NCBI GenBank assembly: GCA_020056225.1
Contig: JAGVIE010000021.1
Coordinates: 1-56,880 of the forward strand
From: Bacteroidota bacterium
Lineage (GTDB): Bacteria > Bacteroidota > Ignavibacteria > UBA10030 > SZUA-254
Direction of reading: 5' to 3'
Length of the DNA: 56,880 nt
In this document: positions 15,208-23,633 of the stretch, one piece after another
Layout of the letters: every line of letters begins with the position of its first letter
How positions within the stretch are numbered: the first letter of the stretch is position 1
Made by a program: the position numbers and the translations under genes
Notes under the pieces: generated by a model
Database searches by the model: none
What the model was told of the DNA's origin: nothing
Seen by the model: the letters and a program-made list of their open reading frames with translations, nothing else

Positions 15208-16515
15208 ATGAAAAACATCATCAAAGCATTACTATATATATTTGTAGGAATAGCAATTTTTTGGAATACAGGTTCAGCGCAAACTGAGGTAGATGCCTAC
15301 CGTCTTTCTTATTTCGGATTGGGATATGGGGCGAGATCTCTCGGCTTAGGCACAGCATATAGCGGAGTGGCAAACGATTTTTCTGCCGTATATTGGAATC
15401 CCGCAGGGCTTGGACAAATAAAACAAAACGAATTTTCTCTCGGGCTTTCACATATGTCGTTCGATAATACGAGCACATTGTACGGGACTAAAGAAGCGTT
15501 TTCAAACAGCGGAACCAAGCTGAACACATTCGGCCTCGTTTATCCGTTCCCGGTCACGAGAGGAAGTCTGGTGTTTGCCATCGGATACGGAAGAGAAAAC
15601 GATTATGTCGGCGCTTTAAAATTTCGGGGATTTAATTTTATGGGCAGTACCATAAGCTACCCGGATAATGTCGACATGGAAGGAAAGATATTAAGGAGCG
15701 GCGGTATTAATAGCTGGGTTGTAGCCGGTGCTGTTGAGGCGGCGAAAAATCTATATTTGGGATTATCGATAAATTTCCTCTCGGGTTCATATTCGTACAA
15801 CCGGCATTACGTTGAAACAGATACTAAAAACCTTTACACTTTAGATCAATTTATTCAGAAGTATACTATCGAAGAAGATATCGGCGGTTTTACCGGCAGG
15901 CTCGGGATGTTGTATGAATTCAATAATCACAATGGCCGCGTGGGGATCAACATTAAATTCCCGACTTACTATACCGTTCGCCGCAACTATGCTATCGATG
16001 AAACTGAATATTACGATACGCCCGACAGCATTCTTTTCTATCAATCAAACGGCACTCCGGAATATGATCTGACAACGCCGTTCGTATTCAATGCAGGTTT
16101 ATCGTACACATTCGGTGACCTCCTGCTCAGCGGAAATATTGATTTTACAGATTGGACGCAGATGGAGTTCAGCAATACTACAGACGCAGATCTAATAGAT
16201 GAGAACACCTACATCAAAGAAGATTTCAAGGCGACCGTCAACTTCAGGTTTGGAGCGGAATACGCCGTGCCCAGAACCGACCTAAGATTGCGCGCCGGTT
16301 TTGTATATCTTCCCTCACCGTATACTTTTGATTCATCGCCGAACGCACAAAAGTACATAACCGGCGGTCTCGGTTGGGTAATCGATAACGTGCTTAAATT
16401 CGATTTCGGCTATGCGTACGGATTCTGGAATACTAATGAAATCGTCGAGTATGCGATGCCCGATGAAAAGATACATACCAATACCGTTATCGGAACTGTA
16501 TCGTACATGTTTTAA
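15208..16515 (+). CDS. PorV/FadL-like (UPF0164) outer-membrane protein
   Basis: 435 residues from the ATG at 15208; a GTG two codons earlier is also open, but the AGG at 15196 fits the ATG better. Signal peptide to about residue 25 ('SAQTE'). The mature N-terminus has the family signature 'YGARSLGLGTAYSGVANDFSAVYWNPAGLG', followed by repeated amphipathic strands to a C-terminal '...TNTVIGTVSYMF' ending in phenylalanine, as in outer-membrane barrels. Related proteins include FadL-type transporters and PorV of the type IX system. Which role applies here is not shown by sequence. Followed by a strong terminator. Confidence 0.8.
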   Translation: MKNIIKALLYIFVGIAIFWNTGSAQTEVDAYRLSYFGLGYGARSLGLGTAYSGVANDFSAVYWNPAGLGQIKQNEFSLGLSHMSFDNTSTLYGTKEAFSNSGTKLNTFGLVYPFPVTRGSLVFAIGYGRENDYVGALKFRGFNFMGSTISYPDNVDMEGKILRSGGINSWVVAGAVEAAKNLYLGLSINFLSGSYSYNRHYVETDTKNLYTLDQFIQKYTIEEDIGGFTGRLGMLYEFNNHNGRVGINIKFPTYYTVRRNYAIDETEYYDTPDSILFYQSNGTPEYDLTTPFVFNAGLSYTFGDLLLSGNIDFTDWTQMEFSNTTDADLIDENTYIKEDFKATVNFRFGAEYAVPRTDLRLRAGFVYLPSPYTFDSSPNAQKYITGGLGWVIDNVLKFDFGYAYGFWNTNEIVEYAMPDEKIHTNTVIGTVSYMF

Positions 16516-16548
16516 TTTATTGAAATAAAAGCGTCAAAGCTGTATATT

Positions 16549-16587
16549 ATCCCGTCCCGGTAATTATCGGGACGGGATTTTTATTTA
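16549..16587 (+). terminator. Rho-independent terminator
   Basis: An 11-bp stem built on CCCGTCCCG / CGGGACGGG with an 8-base loop (16549-16578), followed by a T-rich tract 'tttttattt'. It closes the 14230-16515 unit. Confidence 0.85.
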
Positions 16588-16642
16588 TATAATGTCCCGT
16601 GTGAATTAGACATCTTGAAAATACCTCTATAATAAAACAACA

Positions 16643-19069
16643 ATGTCGAACTTTGCCAAGATAAGCATCAGTGTCGGGATCACTCTGGCGGTTGTTATTA
16701 TCGCCGGAATAATTTTCCTCCGGTACCTCGTGACTAAATCGTACCCTGTGACTAACGGATCGCTGGAGTTAAGCGGGTTGCACGGTACAATTGATATTTA
16801 TCACGATAAGTTCGGAGTACCGCATATCTCAGCCCGCGATGAACACGACCTGATGTACGCAGTCGGTTATGTGCAGGCACAGGATCGCCTGTGGCAGATG
16901 GATATGGGAAGGCGAATCGGACAGGGGAGACTATCGGAGATTTTAGATACTGCTACGGTTAAGTTCGACAAACTTTTCCGCACATTGCAATTTACATCGC
17001 TCGCTGATTCGCTTGAAAAACATCTTCATCCGAACTCGCGTCGTTTGCTTGAAGATTATACCGAAGGCGTGAACGAATTCATCGCCACTCATAAGGGGAA
17101 ATATCCGATCGAGTTCGATATGCTAAACTATGAGCCGGAACCGTGGACGGTTCAGCACAGCCTGATTATAGGCAGACTTATGGCGTGGGAATTAAACTTC
17201 GCATGGTGGGTCGATCTGACATACGCGGAGATTGAAAAATTAGTGCCTGAAGAAAAATACAAAGAATTATTTCTTTCCTATCCGGAAAACATTCAACCTG
17301 CAGCACAAAAGCCGCAAACAGGTATATCACCCGGTGATATCGGCGGATTTCTTACGGCGTTCAGAGACTACCGCGAATATTTTCACATGGGATCGTTTTC
17401 GCCGGGCAGCAACGCCTGGGTAATAAATTCATCAAAGTCGATGAGCGGCAAACCGATTCTCGCAAACGATCCGCACCTTCTGATATCGCTTCCGGCTAAA
17501 TGGTATGAGCTTCATCTCACAACGGCGGGATGGAATGTTGCAGGCGTTTCAGTCCCCGGCATTCCGCTGGTGCTAATCGGGCAGAACGATTCGCTCGCGT
17601 GGGGATTCACCAATGCCATGCTCGACGATGCAGATTTTTATGTCGAAGAAGAAGATACGCTCAAACCGAACCATTACCGCTTCAAGAATAATCTGTTGCC
17701 GATGCGGGTTCGTGAAGAGGTAATTTATATCGGTTCATCGGACAGTGTTGAGATTACAGTTCGATCAACCCATCACGGTCCCATCGTCAACGATGTGCAT
17801 CCAATGTCTCAGCACTATCGTGCAGATTCGATGCATCAGAAGTCACCCATATCAATGCGATGGACCGGATTTGATATGAGCGATGAGATTTTGGGGTTTT
17901 ACCGGATTGACCGTGCAAGAAATAAAATCGAGTTTGAGGAAGGATTGAAGCAATTAACCGTTCCCGGACAGTGTGCCGTGTATGCGGACGTTCAGAATAA
18001 TATTGGACAGTGGACAACCGGACGAGTGCCGATCCGTGGTAAACATAACGGCGCCGAGCTGATGTCAGGCAATAACGAAGAAGATGAATGGCAGGGATAT
18101 TTACCATTCGAGAAACTGCCGCGTATCTGGAATCCGCCGGATGGCGTTATCATTTCGGCGAATCACCAGCTTGCAGATAAATCGTATCCCTATTATCTCT
18201 CGACATTGTGGGAACCGTGGTCGCGCTATGACCGGATTAAAGAACTGCTTTCGCTGGAAAAAATCTCGACGGAAGATTTCCAGCAATTCCAGCAAGATGT
18301 AGTGTCGTACTATTCAAGAGATCTCGCTCAGGAAATATTGTGGGCTTTCAGTCGTGACAGCATCGTGGAAGCCGATGTAAACACCTCTCTTGTATATCTG
18401 CGGAATTGGAACAACCGGTGTACGCCGACCGATATCGCCTCGACTATAGTGAATACTTTTTTCGTGAAGTTGATACATAATACGTATGAAGATGAAATGG
18501 GACCCGAGGTATTCCACGATTTTGTCTATTCGCTTTTGGTGCCGTATCGTGTCACACAGCGACTGCTTCAGAAAGAAAACTCGCCGTGGTTCGATGACAT
18601 TTGCACCGATACTATAGAGACAAAAGGAATGATCGCTCGAAAAAGTTTCATCGAGGCAGTCTATGAATTGCGCGATAAACTCGGAAGCGAGACGAAGACA
18701 TGGCAATGGGGAAAAGTTCATCAGGTGATATTCGAGCACCCAATGGGAAGACGCAAGCCGCTTGATAAAGTTTTTAATATTGGACCGTATCCTATCGGCG
18801 GCGGTGAACAAACGATAAACAAAGGAGCTTTTAAGCTTACCGATCCGTTCCGGTTATTCGCCGCGCCTTCGATGAGGCAGATTGTCGATCTTGCCGATCC
18901 GAAACACGCTTACAGGATTTTATCGCTCGGGCAATCAGGCCAGCCGATGTATGAACATTATGATGATCAGGTTTCCTTATGGCTGAACGGCGGTTACCGC
19001 CAGACTACTATCGACTGGAAAGAAATCTACGAGCAGAACTGGGAACACCTCGTATTGAAACCGAAGTGA
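16643..19069 (+). CDS. Penicillin acylase family (Ntn) amidohydrolase
   Basis: 808 residues with an N-terminal membrane anchor or signal (residues about 8-30). The alpha-chain part contains 'DKFGVPHISARDEHDLMYAVGYVQAQDRLWQMDMGRR'-type sequence, typical of S45 peptidases. The autocatalytic cleavage point is 'SPGSNAWV', giving the N-terminal nucleophile S256 of the beta chain, followed by 'KPILANDPHL'. It is probably a periplasmic Ntn hydrolase cleaving acyl amides; relatives act on beta-lactams or acyl-homoserine lactones (quorum quenching). The substrate is not predictable. The sirtuin gene follows after 8 bases. Confidence 0.92.
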   Translation: MSNFAKISISVGITLAVVIIAGIIFLRYLVTKSYPVTNGSLELSGLHGTIDIYHDKFGVPHISARDEHDLMYAVGYVQAQDRLWQMDMGRRIGQGRLSEILDTATVKFDKLFRTLQFTSLADSLEKHLHPNSRRLLEDYTEGVNEFIATHKGKYPIEFDMLNYEPEPWTVQHSLIIGRLMAWELNFAWWVDLTYAEIEKLVPEEKYKELFLSYPENIQPAAQKPQTGISPGDIGGFLTAFRDYREYFHMGSFSPGSNAWVINSSKSMSGKPILANDPHLLISLPAKWYELHLTTAGWNVAGVSVPGIPLVLIGQNDSLAWGFTNAMLDDADFYVEEEDTLKPNHYRFKNNLLPMRVREEVIYIGSSDSVEITVRSTHHGPIVNDVHPMSQHYRADSMHQKSPISMRWTGFDMSDEILGFYRIDRARNKIEFEEGLKQLTVPGQCAVYADVQNNIGQWTTGRVPIRGKHNGAELMSGNNEEDEWQGYLPFEKLPRIWNPPDGVIISANHQLADKSYPYYLSTLWEPWSRYDRIKELLSLEKISTEDFQQFQQDVVSYYSRDLAQEILWAFSRDSIVEADVNTSLVYLRNWNNRCTPTDIASTIVNTFFVKLIHNTYEDEMGPEVFHDFVYSLLVPYRVTQRLLQKENSPWFDDICTDTIETKGMIARKSFIEAVYELRDKLGSETKTWQWGKVHQVIFEHPMGRRKPLDKVFNIGPYPIGGGEQTINKGAFKLTDPFRLFAAPSMRQIVDLADPKHAYRILSLGQSGQPMYEHYDDQVSLWLNGGYRQTTIDWKEIYEQNWEHLVLKPK

Positions 19070-19077
19070 GTTATTTT

Positions 19078-19812
19078 ATGTTTTCCGATAAATTAATATC
19101 AAGACTAAAAGATGCGAAATTGGTCGCAGTCTTCACGGGCGCAGGCATCTCTGCCGAAAGCGGTGTGCCGACATTCAGAGGTGAAGACGGACTCTGGAAA
19201 AAATTCCGCCCAGAAGAGCTTGCCAACTTCGATGCTTTTATCCGTAATCCCGATCTTGTGTGGGAGTGGTACCGGTACCGAAAGAAGATTATAGCCGACA
19301 TAAAACCGAATCCCGGGCATTATGCACTGGCAGAGATGGAAAAGAGGCACGAACATTTTGCAATCATCACACAGAACATCGACAATCTTCATCGCAGGGC
19401 TGGAAGTAAAACTGTTTACGAGCTTCATGGAAACATTGAGCGAAATTATTGCATCGATTGCCGAAAGAGCTACTCCAACAAAGAAATAATCGCACAAGAA
19501 AAAGCGCCTCGCTGTACCTGCGGCGGATTGATACGACCGGATGTTGTGTGGTTCGGTGAATTTCTTCCTCAGGATCAGTGGGATGCCGGAGAAGCGGCGG
19601 CTGAGAGAGCCGAAGTATTTTTCTCGGTCGGGACATCGGCAGTAGTTTATCCTGCCGCATCGCTTCCGATGATTGCAAAGCGCGCAGGGGCTTACGTGGT
19701 AGAAATTAATTTAGAGAGAACTGAGTTGAGCCATCAAGCCGATGAAGTGCTGCTTGGTAAATCCGGCGAGATTCTCCCAAAACTTATTAATGCCTGCTAT
19801 CAAAACAAATAA
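19078..19812 (+). CDS. cobB: NAD-dependent protein deacylase (sirtuin, SIRT5/CobB class III)
   Basis: 244 residues from the ATG at 19078. A longer frame starting at 18979 lies inside the acylase gene and is rejected. Motifs: 'VFTGAGISAESGVPTFRG' (NAD binding), 'ITQNIDNLHRRAGSKTVYELHGN' with catalytic His, and zinc cysteines in 'CIDC' and 'CTCGG'. 'WYRYR' supplies the Tyr and Arg (YxxR) that class III sirtuins use to accept succinyl, malonyl or glutaryl lysine. It therefore likely removes acidic acyl groups as well as acetyl groups from cytosolic proteins. Confidence 0.95.
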   Translation: MFSDKLISRLKDAKLVAVFTGAGISAESGVPTFRGEDGLWKKFRPEELANFDAFIRNPDLVWEWYRYRKKIIADIKPNPGHYALAEMEKRHEHFAIITQNIDNLHRRAGSKTVYELHGNIERNYCIDCRKSYSNKEIIAQEKAPRCTCGGLIRPDVVWFGEFLPQDQWDAGEAAAERAEVFFSVGTSAVVYPAASLPMIAKRAGAYVVEINLERTELSHQADEVLLGKSGEILPKLINACYQNK

Positions 19813-20307
19813 ACTTGGTTAAGACAAATAGAATTTATATATGAGGCTGTCTCAAAAATAAAGAAGCCCGTCATCCCGCTCCGCTCTGCGAGCGGTTTGG
19901 TCGGAATTTGACACGACAGCGTCATCCCGACACGTTTTTAGTCGGGATCTATACCAGGCTATCTCAGCATAGATGCTAACCAAGAGCATGTCAGCATGAC
20001 GCAGAGCTTTTTGATGCATTCCCAGCGTGAGGTCAAAAAAACTTTGACTTTTACCTTGACAAGTTCTATATTCTTGCTGAAGTTTTTTTGCTTTGATGAC
20101 TTGGAGCGGTTACGGTGAATAGGTTTTCGATTTGGTGCTTTTCTAGTTTATATTGATTCTAGATAATGAAAGATGGACATAAAATACCAGATGAAGCACA
20201 GAAATTGCTTAAATAAGACAAAACTAAAAACAGTTTATTCTGTTCAGAGAGCTGGACAATATTAAGTAATTAAAAATGTTATATGAAATTGTTTTTGTTA
20301 ATACTAT
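19813..20307. other. Gene-free stretch with IS-like and REP-like remnants
   Basis: 495 bases without a convincing gene. 19843-19857 'gaggctgtctcaaaa' resembles the terminal inverted repeat of insertion sequences, but no matching second end or transposase is visible. 19868-19955 holds repeated 'gtcatcccg' / 'cgggat' words that can pair as small hairpins, as in dispersed palindromes. A strong promoter-like site lies at 20044-20072. A 16-codon frame (20166-20216, MKDGHKIPDEAQKLLK) follows it; I cannot say whether it is translated. Confidence 0.5.
20044..20072 (+). promoter_or_regulatory. Promoter with long untranslated leader
   Basis: TTGACT (20044-20049), 17-base spacer, TATATT (20067-20072). 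Transcription would start near 20079, about 230 bases before the next called gene. The leader could hold a small RNA or leader peptide. Confidence 0.55.
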
Positions 20308-21009
20308 ATGGATAGCTTTAACTTTTACCAAAAACACTACTTCCATGAATTGGAACGGAAAGCACAAATAACCAATTCGTTGTCGATACCAGTAGGTGTG
20401 CTATCACTTCTTTGTGGAGTATTGGGTTTTTATGTCTCAGATTTTCATTTTTCTCTTCAACCAATTCCTCTTGTCTTTCCGTTTCTATTGCTATGTTCGG
20501 CAATTGTAATAGTTTTGACGGTTTATTTTCTCTTCCGTTCATATTGGAGCTACACTTATAGATATATCAGCAATCCAGATGAGCTGCTGACTTTCCAGAA
20601 AGATCTCGAAAAATACTATCAATCCATAGGCAACAATAATCCCGTAGATCACGCATTGACGGAATTTGAAGAAACCTTGATTCGTAAATACTCAAACTCT
20701 GCTACTCAAAATGCCATTAATAATGATAACAAATCTTCTTATCTACACAAAGCGAACTCTTCACTTGTATGGCTCGTGGCATTAGTTTTTTTGTGTACTC
20801 CTATTTTTTTTTGGAATAAGAATACTGTTTCTAAAATGGAATCTAAATACAATATTATTAACAACAGTGGAGATAATCAAATGGCGAAGGACTCAAAAGA
20901 CACCCCACAGGAAAAACCGGCTGAGAAACCAACTAACGTTGAAAAACCGAAAGAACCGCCCGATAAGATAATGAGAGAAGGTGATGAAGGTAAGAAACGG
21001 AATCATTAG
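20308..21009 (+). CDS. Predicted three-helix membrane protein, unknown
   Basis: 233 residues. Two closely spaced transmembrane helices (about 25-45 and 52-74), a charged middle region, a third helix (about 153-171, 'SLVWLVALVFLCTPIFFW'), then a Lys/Pro/Glu-rich disordered tail ('EKPAEKPTNVEKPKEPPDK'). No known domain recognised. The gene is more AT-rich than its neighbours and contains a T9 run at about 20804. It lies in an accessory patch together with a palindromic element and unknown small genes, so recent acquisition is plausible. Confidence 0.65.
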   Translation: MDSFNFYQKHYFHELERKAQITNSLSIPVGVLSLLCGVLGFYVSDFHFSLQPIPLVFPFLLLCSAIVIVLTVYFLFRSYWSYTYRYISNPDELLTFQKDLEKYYQSIGNNNPVDHALTEFEETLIRKYSNSATQNAINNDNKSSYLHKANSSLVWLVALVFLCTPIFFWNKNTVSKMESKYNIINNSGDNQMAKDSKDTPQEKPAEKPTNVEKPKEPPDKIMREGDEGKKRNH

Positions 21010-21038
21010 TTGTTTACAAAAACAACTTCCATGAATAA

Positions 21039-21165
21039 GCGTGTTTACGACACTCAGTTTTTTCAAAGAGATATTATTGAGTTTACCCCCTGCGGTTGCA
21101 TAGCAAATCAATTGCTCGATTTATAGCTCGCAACCGTGCGGGCGTAAACACGCCAGACGTTAGGC
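21039..21165 (+). repeat. Large imperfect palindrome, attC-like recombination site?
   Basis: GCGTGTTTACG (21039-21049) is perfectly complementary to CGTAAACACGC (21143-21153). Nested inside, 21087-21099 pairs with 21130-21142 at 10 of 13 positions, and the centre holds another small hairpin. Six bases after the outer arm comes GTTAGGC (21159-21165), matching the GTTRRRY core of integron attC sites, and the next gene starts 35 bases on. The left partner core (RYYYAAC) is not found and no integrase is present, so the attC label is tentative. Confidence 0.4.
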
Positions 21166-21200
21166 GGCAGCATACCATAGATACCGAAGGAGATCAGAAA

Positions 21201-21509
21201 ATGAAATCGTTGCTTGATAACGCTTACACTAATTCCCGACGGAGCTACAATTCCGACGAACTGGTGGATGCACAATATTATGCGAAGAAGGCTATGAATG
21301 CTGCTGAAGATGCAGCTAGAGCGGCAAAACGGTCTGATTGTCCAAAGGCAGAACGATATGCAAAGAATGCCTATGATTACGCTCGAAAGGCGTATAACTC
21401 AGACAACATTGACGATGCACGATACTATTCCCACAAGTCGATGCGAGCCACTGAGGATGCTATTTCCGAGGCGAAGAAGTGCAAGAACAATCGAAAAGAA
21501 GAACAATAA
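21201..21509 (+). CDS. Small helical protein with internal duplication, unknown
   Basis: 102 residues from the ATG at 21201, chosen for the GGAG 9 bases upstream; a longer frame to 21096 runs into the palindrome. Two similar units of about 41 residues follow each other: 'AYTNSRRSYNSDELVDAQYY' and 'AYDYARKAYNSDNIDDARYY', each continuing K(K/S)xMxAxEDA and ending in Lys-rich Cys. The helix-turn-helix hairpins resemble TPR-like repeats. Hydrophilic, no signal peptide. Function unknown. Possibly in one transcript with the CPBP gene 79 bases downstream. Confidence 0.65.
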   Translation: MKSLLDNAYTNSRRSYNSDELVDAQYYAKKAMNAAEDAARAAKRSDCPKAERYAKNAYDYARKAYNSDNIDDARYYSHKSMRATEDAISEAKKCKNNRKEEQ

Positions 21510-21588
21510 ATTGATTTGCTTCTCACGGAGAACTACCTTATACCAACAGACTACGTGGCTATATTGCAAAAGGAAGGACAACACAGTA

Positions 21589-22329
21589 TTGAATAAGTCC
21601 ATACTCTCGATGCTCAAATTGCACAAGGGGATTGATGGCAGCTTCGTGGTAGCCATTGTTATTCTGATTGTATCGACTGAATACTTCTTCAGACATTACT
21701 TTCTCTTTTGGTTTCCGGTAATTGGCACTATGCGTGTCAATGACATGATATCTTTGCTTTTTGCGTACTCCTTGTTGGTTAGTGTCTTAGGGTTCATCGC
21801 ATCTGTTGAGTGGAACAAGGAATGGAATGCATTGCGCCAAGCAGTTTATGATTGCGTGACGAGCTGGAGTTATACGCCGTGGATAATAGCACTGGCTCTG
21901 AACATCGGTATAGTGTCCATGCTCGATAGATTGCTCTTTTCCAACATCATGCTGCCAGTGTTTGAATGTACTCATCACAACTCAACTCTATGGTTGCTCG
22001 GACTTGCCCCGACCATAAAGGTCATATCACTAATAGTTGTAAATGGATTGTGTATCCCGGTCGCCGAGGAATTTCTCTGGCGTGGACTGGTGCAACCTCG
22101 TCTCGTGCGCATTCTTTCACTGCCGCTCGGCATTGGCATTACAGCTATTCTCTTTTCGCTCAAACACGTTATCGTTGATGGCAATTTTGATCGATTTCTG
22201 ATGATTGTTGGCTTCGGGGTAATATGTGGGATGTTTGCTCATCGCAAGGGCTGGAGTGCATCGGCGGCTCTTCACGTTCTTATCAATACCGTAAGTTCTA
22301 TCATGGCCCTCACTTTAGGGGCTGTTTGA
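21589..22329 (+). CDS. CPBP family intramembrane protease
   Basis: 246 residues from a TTG at 21589 behind AAGGAAGG, or 239 from the ATG at 21610; the TTG has the better ribosome-binding site. About six hydrophobic helices. The CPBP/Abi motifs are present: 'PVAEEFLWRGLVQPRL' (EExxxR), 'FSLKHVIVDG' with the second-motif His, and 'AALHVLINTV' with His and Asn. This inner-membrane glutamyl-type protease family includes CAAX processing enzymes and bacteriocin-immunity proteins. The adjacent gene of unknown function could be a partner, but nothing in sequence proves it. Confidence 0.8.
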   Translation: MNKSILSMLKLHKGIDGSFVVAIVILIVSTEYFFRHYFLFWFPVIGTMRVNDMISLLFAYSLLVSVLGFIASVEWNKEWNALRQAVYDCVTSWSYTPWIIALALNIGIVSMLDRLLFSNIMLPVFECTHHNSTLWLLGLAPTIKVISLIVVNGLCIPVAEEFLWRGLVQPRLVRILSLPLGIGITAILFSLKHVIVDGNFDRFLMIVGFGVICGMFAHRKGWSASAALHVLINTVSSIMALTLGAV

Positions 22330-22365
22330 AGCCATAGGTTACATTGTTCTAGACTTTTTCGAACC

Positions 22366-22941
22366 TTAAGCTTTCCACTTAATCGTACATCCAATCGAGA
22401 ACGTTTCTGGAGTTTTCACCCCTTTACCTGTCAGCAGTGCATCCAGCGCATCGCGGAGGTAATTTTCTTTTACCACTTTGGAGTTTTCCCAGTTGTCGTC
22501 CATCTTGCCTGAGTACCGGAGTTTTCTTCTCTGGTCTCCGCCAGAGGCGGATCCGCCTTCGACGGAAAATACAAAGAACTGCGGCGTGTGTGTCGCACCG
22601 AACGCTTCAGCAGTTTGTTGATCCGCATCCCGGAGGTATTTAAAGTTGAACCCCTTTGCTTTTGCCCGCTTAACCATCTCATTAAAATTATCATCGGGAT
22701 AGTTTCTTTCATCGTTCGAGTTTATTGCAACAAGCTGGACTCCCTTACCGGCGTAATCTTTTTGCACTGCGATCATTCTGTCTTCGTATGCCTTTACATA
22801 CGGGCAGTGGTTGCATGAGAAGACGATAATCAAAATGCTTGCATCCTTGAAATCGGAAGAAGAATATTTTTTACCATCGACACCGGGAAGGTTTTTAAAC
22901 TCCGGCATCGGGTCGTTTATGTTAAGTTTATTACCTTTCAT
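22366..22941 (-). CDS. Thioredoxin-fold (AhpC/TSA-like) thiol-disulfide protein
   Basis: 191 residues, no signal peptide, so cytoplasmic. N-terminal 'LNINDPMPEFKNLPGVDGKKYSS' of the AhpC/TSA type, and active-site 'CNHCPYVKAYEDRM' (CxxC) after strand 'ILIIVF'. Also 'FGATHTPQFFVF' with the cis-proline and 'KLRYSGKMDDNW'. The family is common and usually annotated as thioredoxin-family or redoxin-domain protein. The segment VEGGSASGGDQRR between strand and turn is an insertion created by an in-frame palindromic repeat (22537-22566). Confidence 0.85.
   Translation of the reverse strand: MKGNKLNINDPMPEFKNLPGVDGKKYSSSDFKDASILIIVFSCNHCPYVKAYEDRMIAVQKDYAGKGVQLVAINSNDERNYPDDNFNEMVKRAKAKGFNFKYLRDADQQTAEAFGATHTPQFFVFSVEGGSASGGDQRRKLRYSGKMDDNWENSKVVKENYLRDALDALLTGKGVKTPETFSIGCTIKWKA
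22537..22566. repeat. Tandem 15-bp hairpins inserted in frame in a CDS
   Basis: TCCGCC-AGA-GGCGGA (22537-22551) is followed at once by TCCG-CCTTCGA-CGGA (22552-22566). Together they are 30 bases, or 10 codons, and lie within the redoxin gene, adding a Gly/Ser-rich loop without breaking the frame. They look like a REP-type dispersed element. Confidence 0.65.
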
Positions 22942-22984
22942 TTTATCTCCTAAAAAATTAACAACTCATGTTATGCAAAATGGC

Positions 22985-23146
22985 GGCGGCGCAGTTAAAA
23001 GTTCGAATCTTTAAATCCGAAATTCTAAATAAATTCGAATTTCCTAAATCCAAAACTGCTATAAAAATACCAATTTTCAGAATTTTGAGAATTCGAATTT
23101 GTGGTTTGTTTAGTGCTTAGATATTCGTGCTTAGAATTTTTTTACA
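22985..23146. repeat. AT-rich dispersed repeat, copy B
   Basis: Noncoding region between the redoxin gene and the TIGR03987 gene, rich in 'aaattcgaattt', 'cctaaatccaaaa' and 'gtgcttagaatttt'. The left and right arms are partly complementary. The right arm resembles that of 7777-7885. Confidence 0.5.
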
Positions 23147-23213
23147 ACAAATCATAACCGCGCATTACATCAGTTGATAAGATTAGATTATCCATCACAC
23201 CGAATAGCCGTCT

Positions 23214-23594
23214 TTATTTGGTCATACCAATATACATTCCGCCAAAATAAGGAACCAACCAAATCAGCCAAACTATCAAACTGTACCGATGGAATCTTGT
23301 TCGCGCCGCTTCGCTTCCCCTTCGTACCACAAAGGTTGCCCATATCGCATGAGTTAACATAAGCCAAAGAGCTATCTGCCCTGTAAGTGTGTGTGATGCC
23401 AGAAGGTCGAAAGGTCCCTTAGCCAACAGGTGCATAGCCCATGTGCCCGTGACATCGAAGAAGAAACCGGTCCAGAAAGATGCAACATGCCAGGGTTTAA
23501 GGTAACGAGCGATCCGCTCCGCCCAAACGCCGAGTGAGTAGAAAACTAATGCAAGCGTTATTAGAGTTGTAGATATAATCATTAAGGCAGACAT
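23214..23594 (-). CDS. TIGR03987-family membrane protein
   Basis: 126 residues, four predicted transmembrane helices. It matches the pattern of the uncharacterised TIGR03987 family: 'FYSLGVWAERI', 'LKPWHVASFWTGFFFDVTGTWAM', 'HTLTGQIALWLMLTHAIWA' and 'RFHRYSLIVWLIWLVPY'. Conserved His and Trp residues inside helices suggest haem or metal binding, but that is inference. It lies 39 bases after trmH on the same strand. No function is established. Confidence 0.8.
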   Translation of the reverse strand: MSALMIISTTLITLALVFYSLGVWAERIARYLKPWHVASFWTGFFFDVTGTWAMHLLAKGPFDLLASHTLTGQIALWLMLTHAIWATFVVRRGSEAARTRFHRYSLIVWLIWLVPYFGGMYIGMTK

Positions 23595-23633
23595 TATTCT
23601 CGTTTCATAAGGTTTATAAGAAATCTCGTTTAC

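Noticed and set aside
18979-19077. N-terminal extension of the sirtuin
   Set aside because: It lies entirely inside the acylase gene in another frame; the sirtuin fold starts right after the ATG at 19078.
20308-22329. Calling the patch an integron
   Set aside because: Only one attC-like half core was found, no partner core and no integrase; kept as a hypothesis only.
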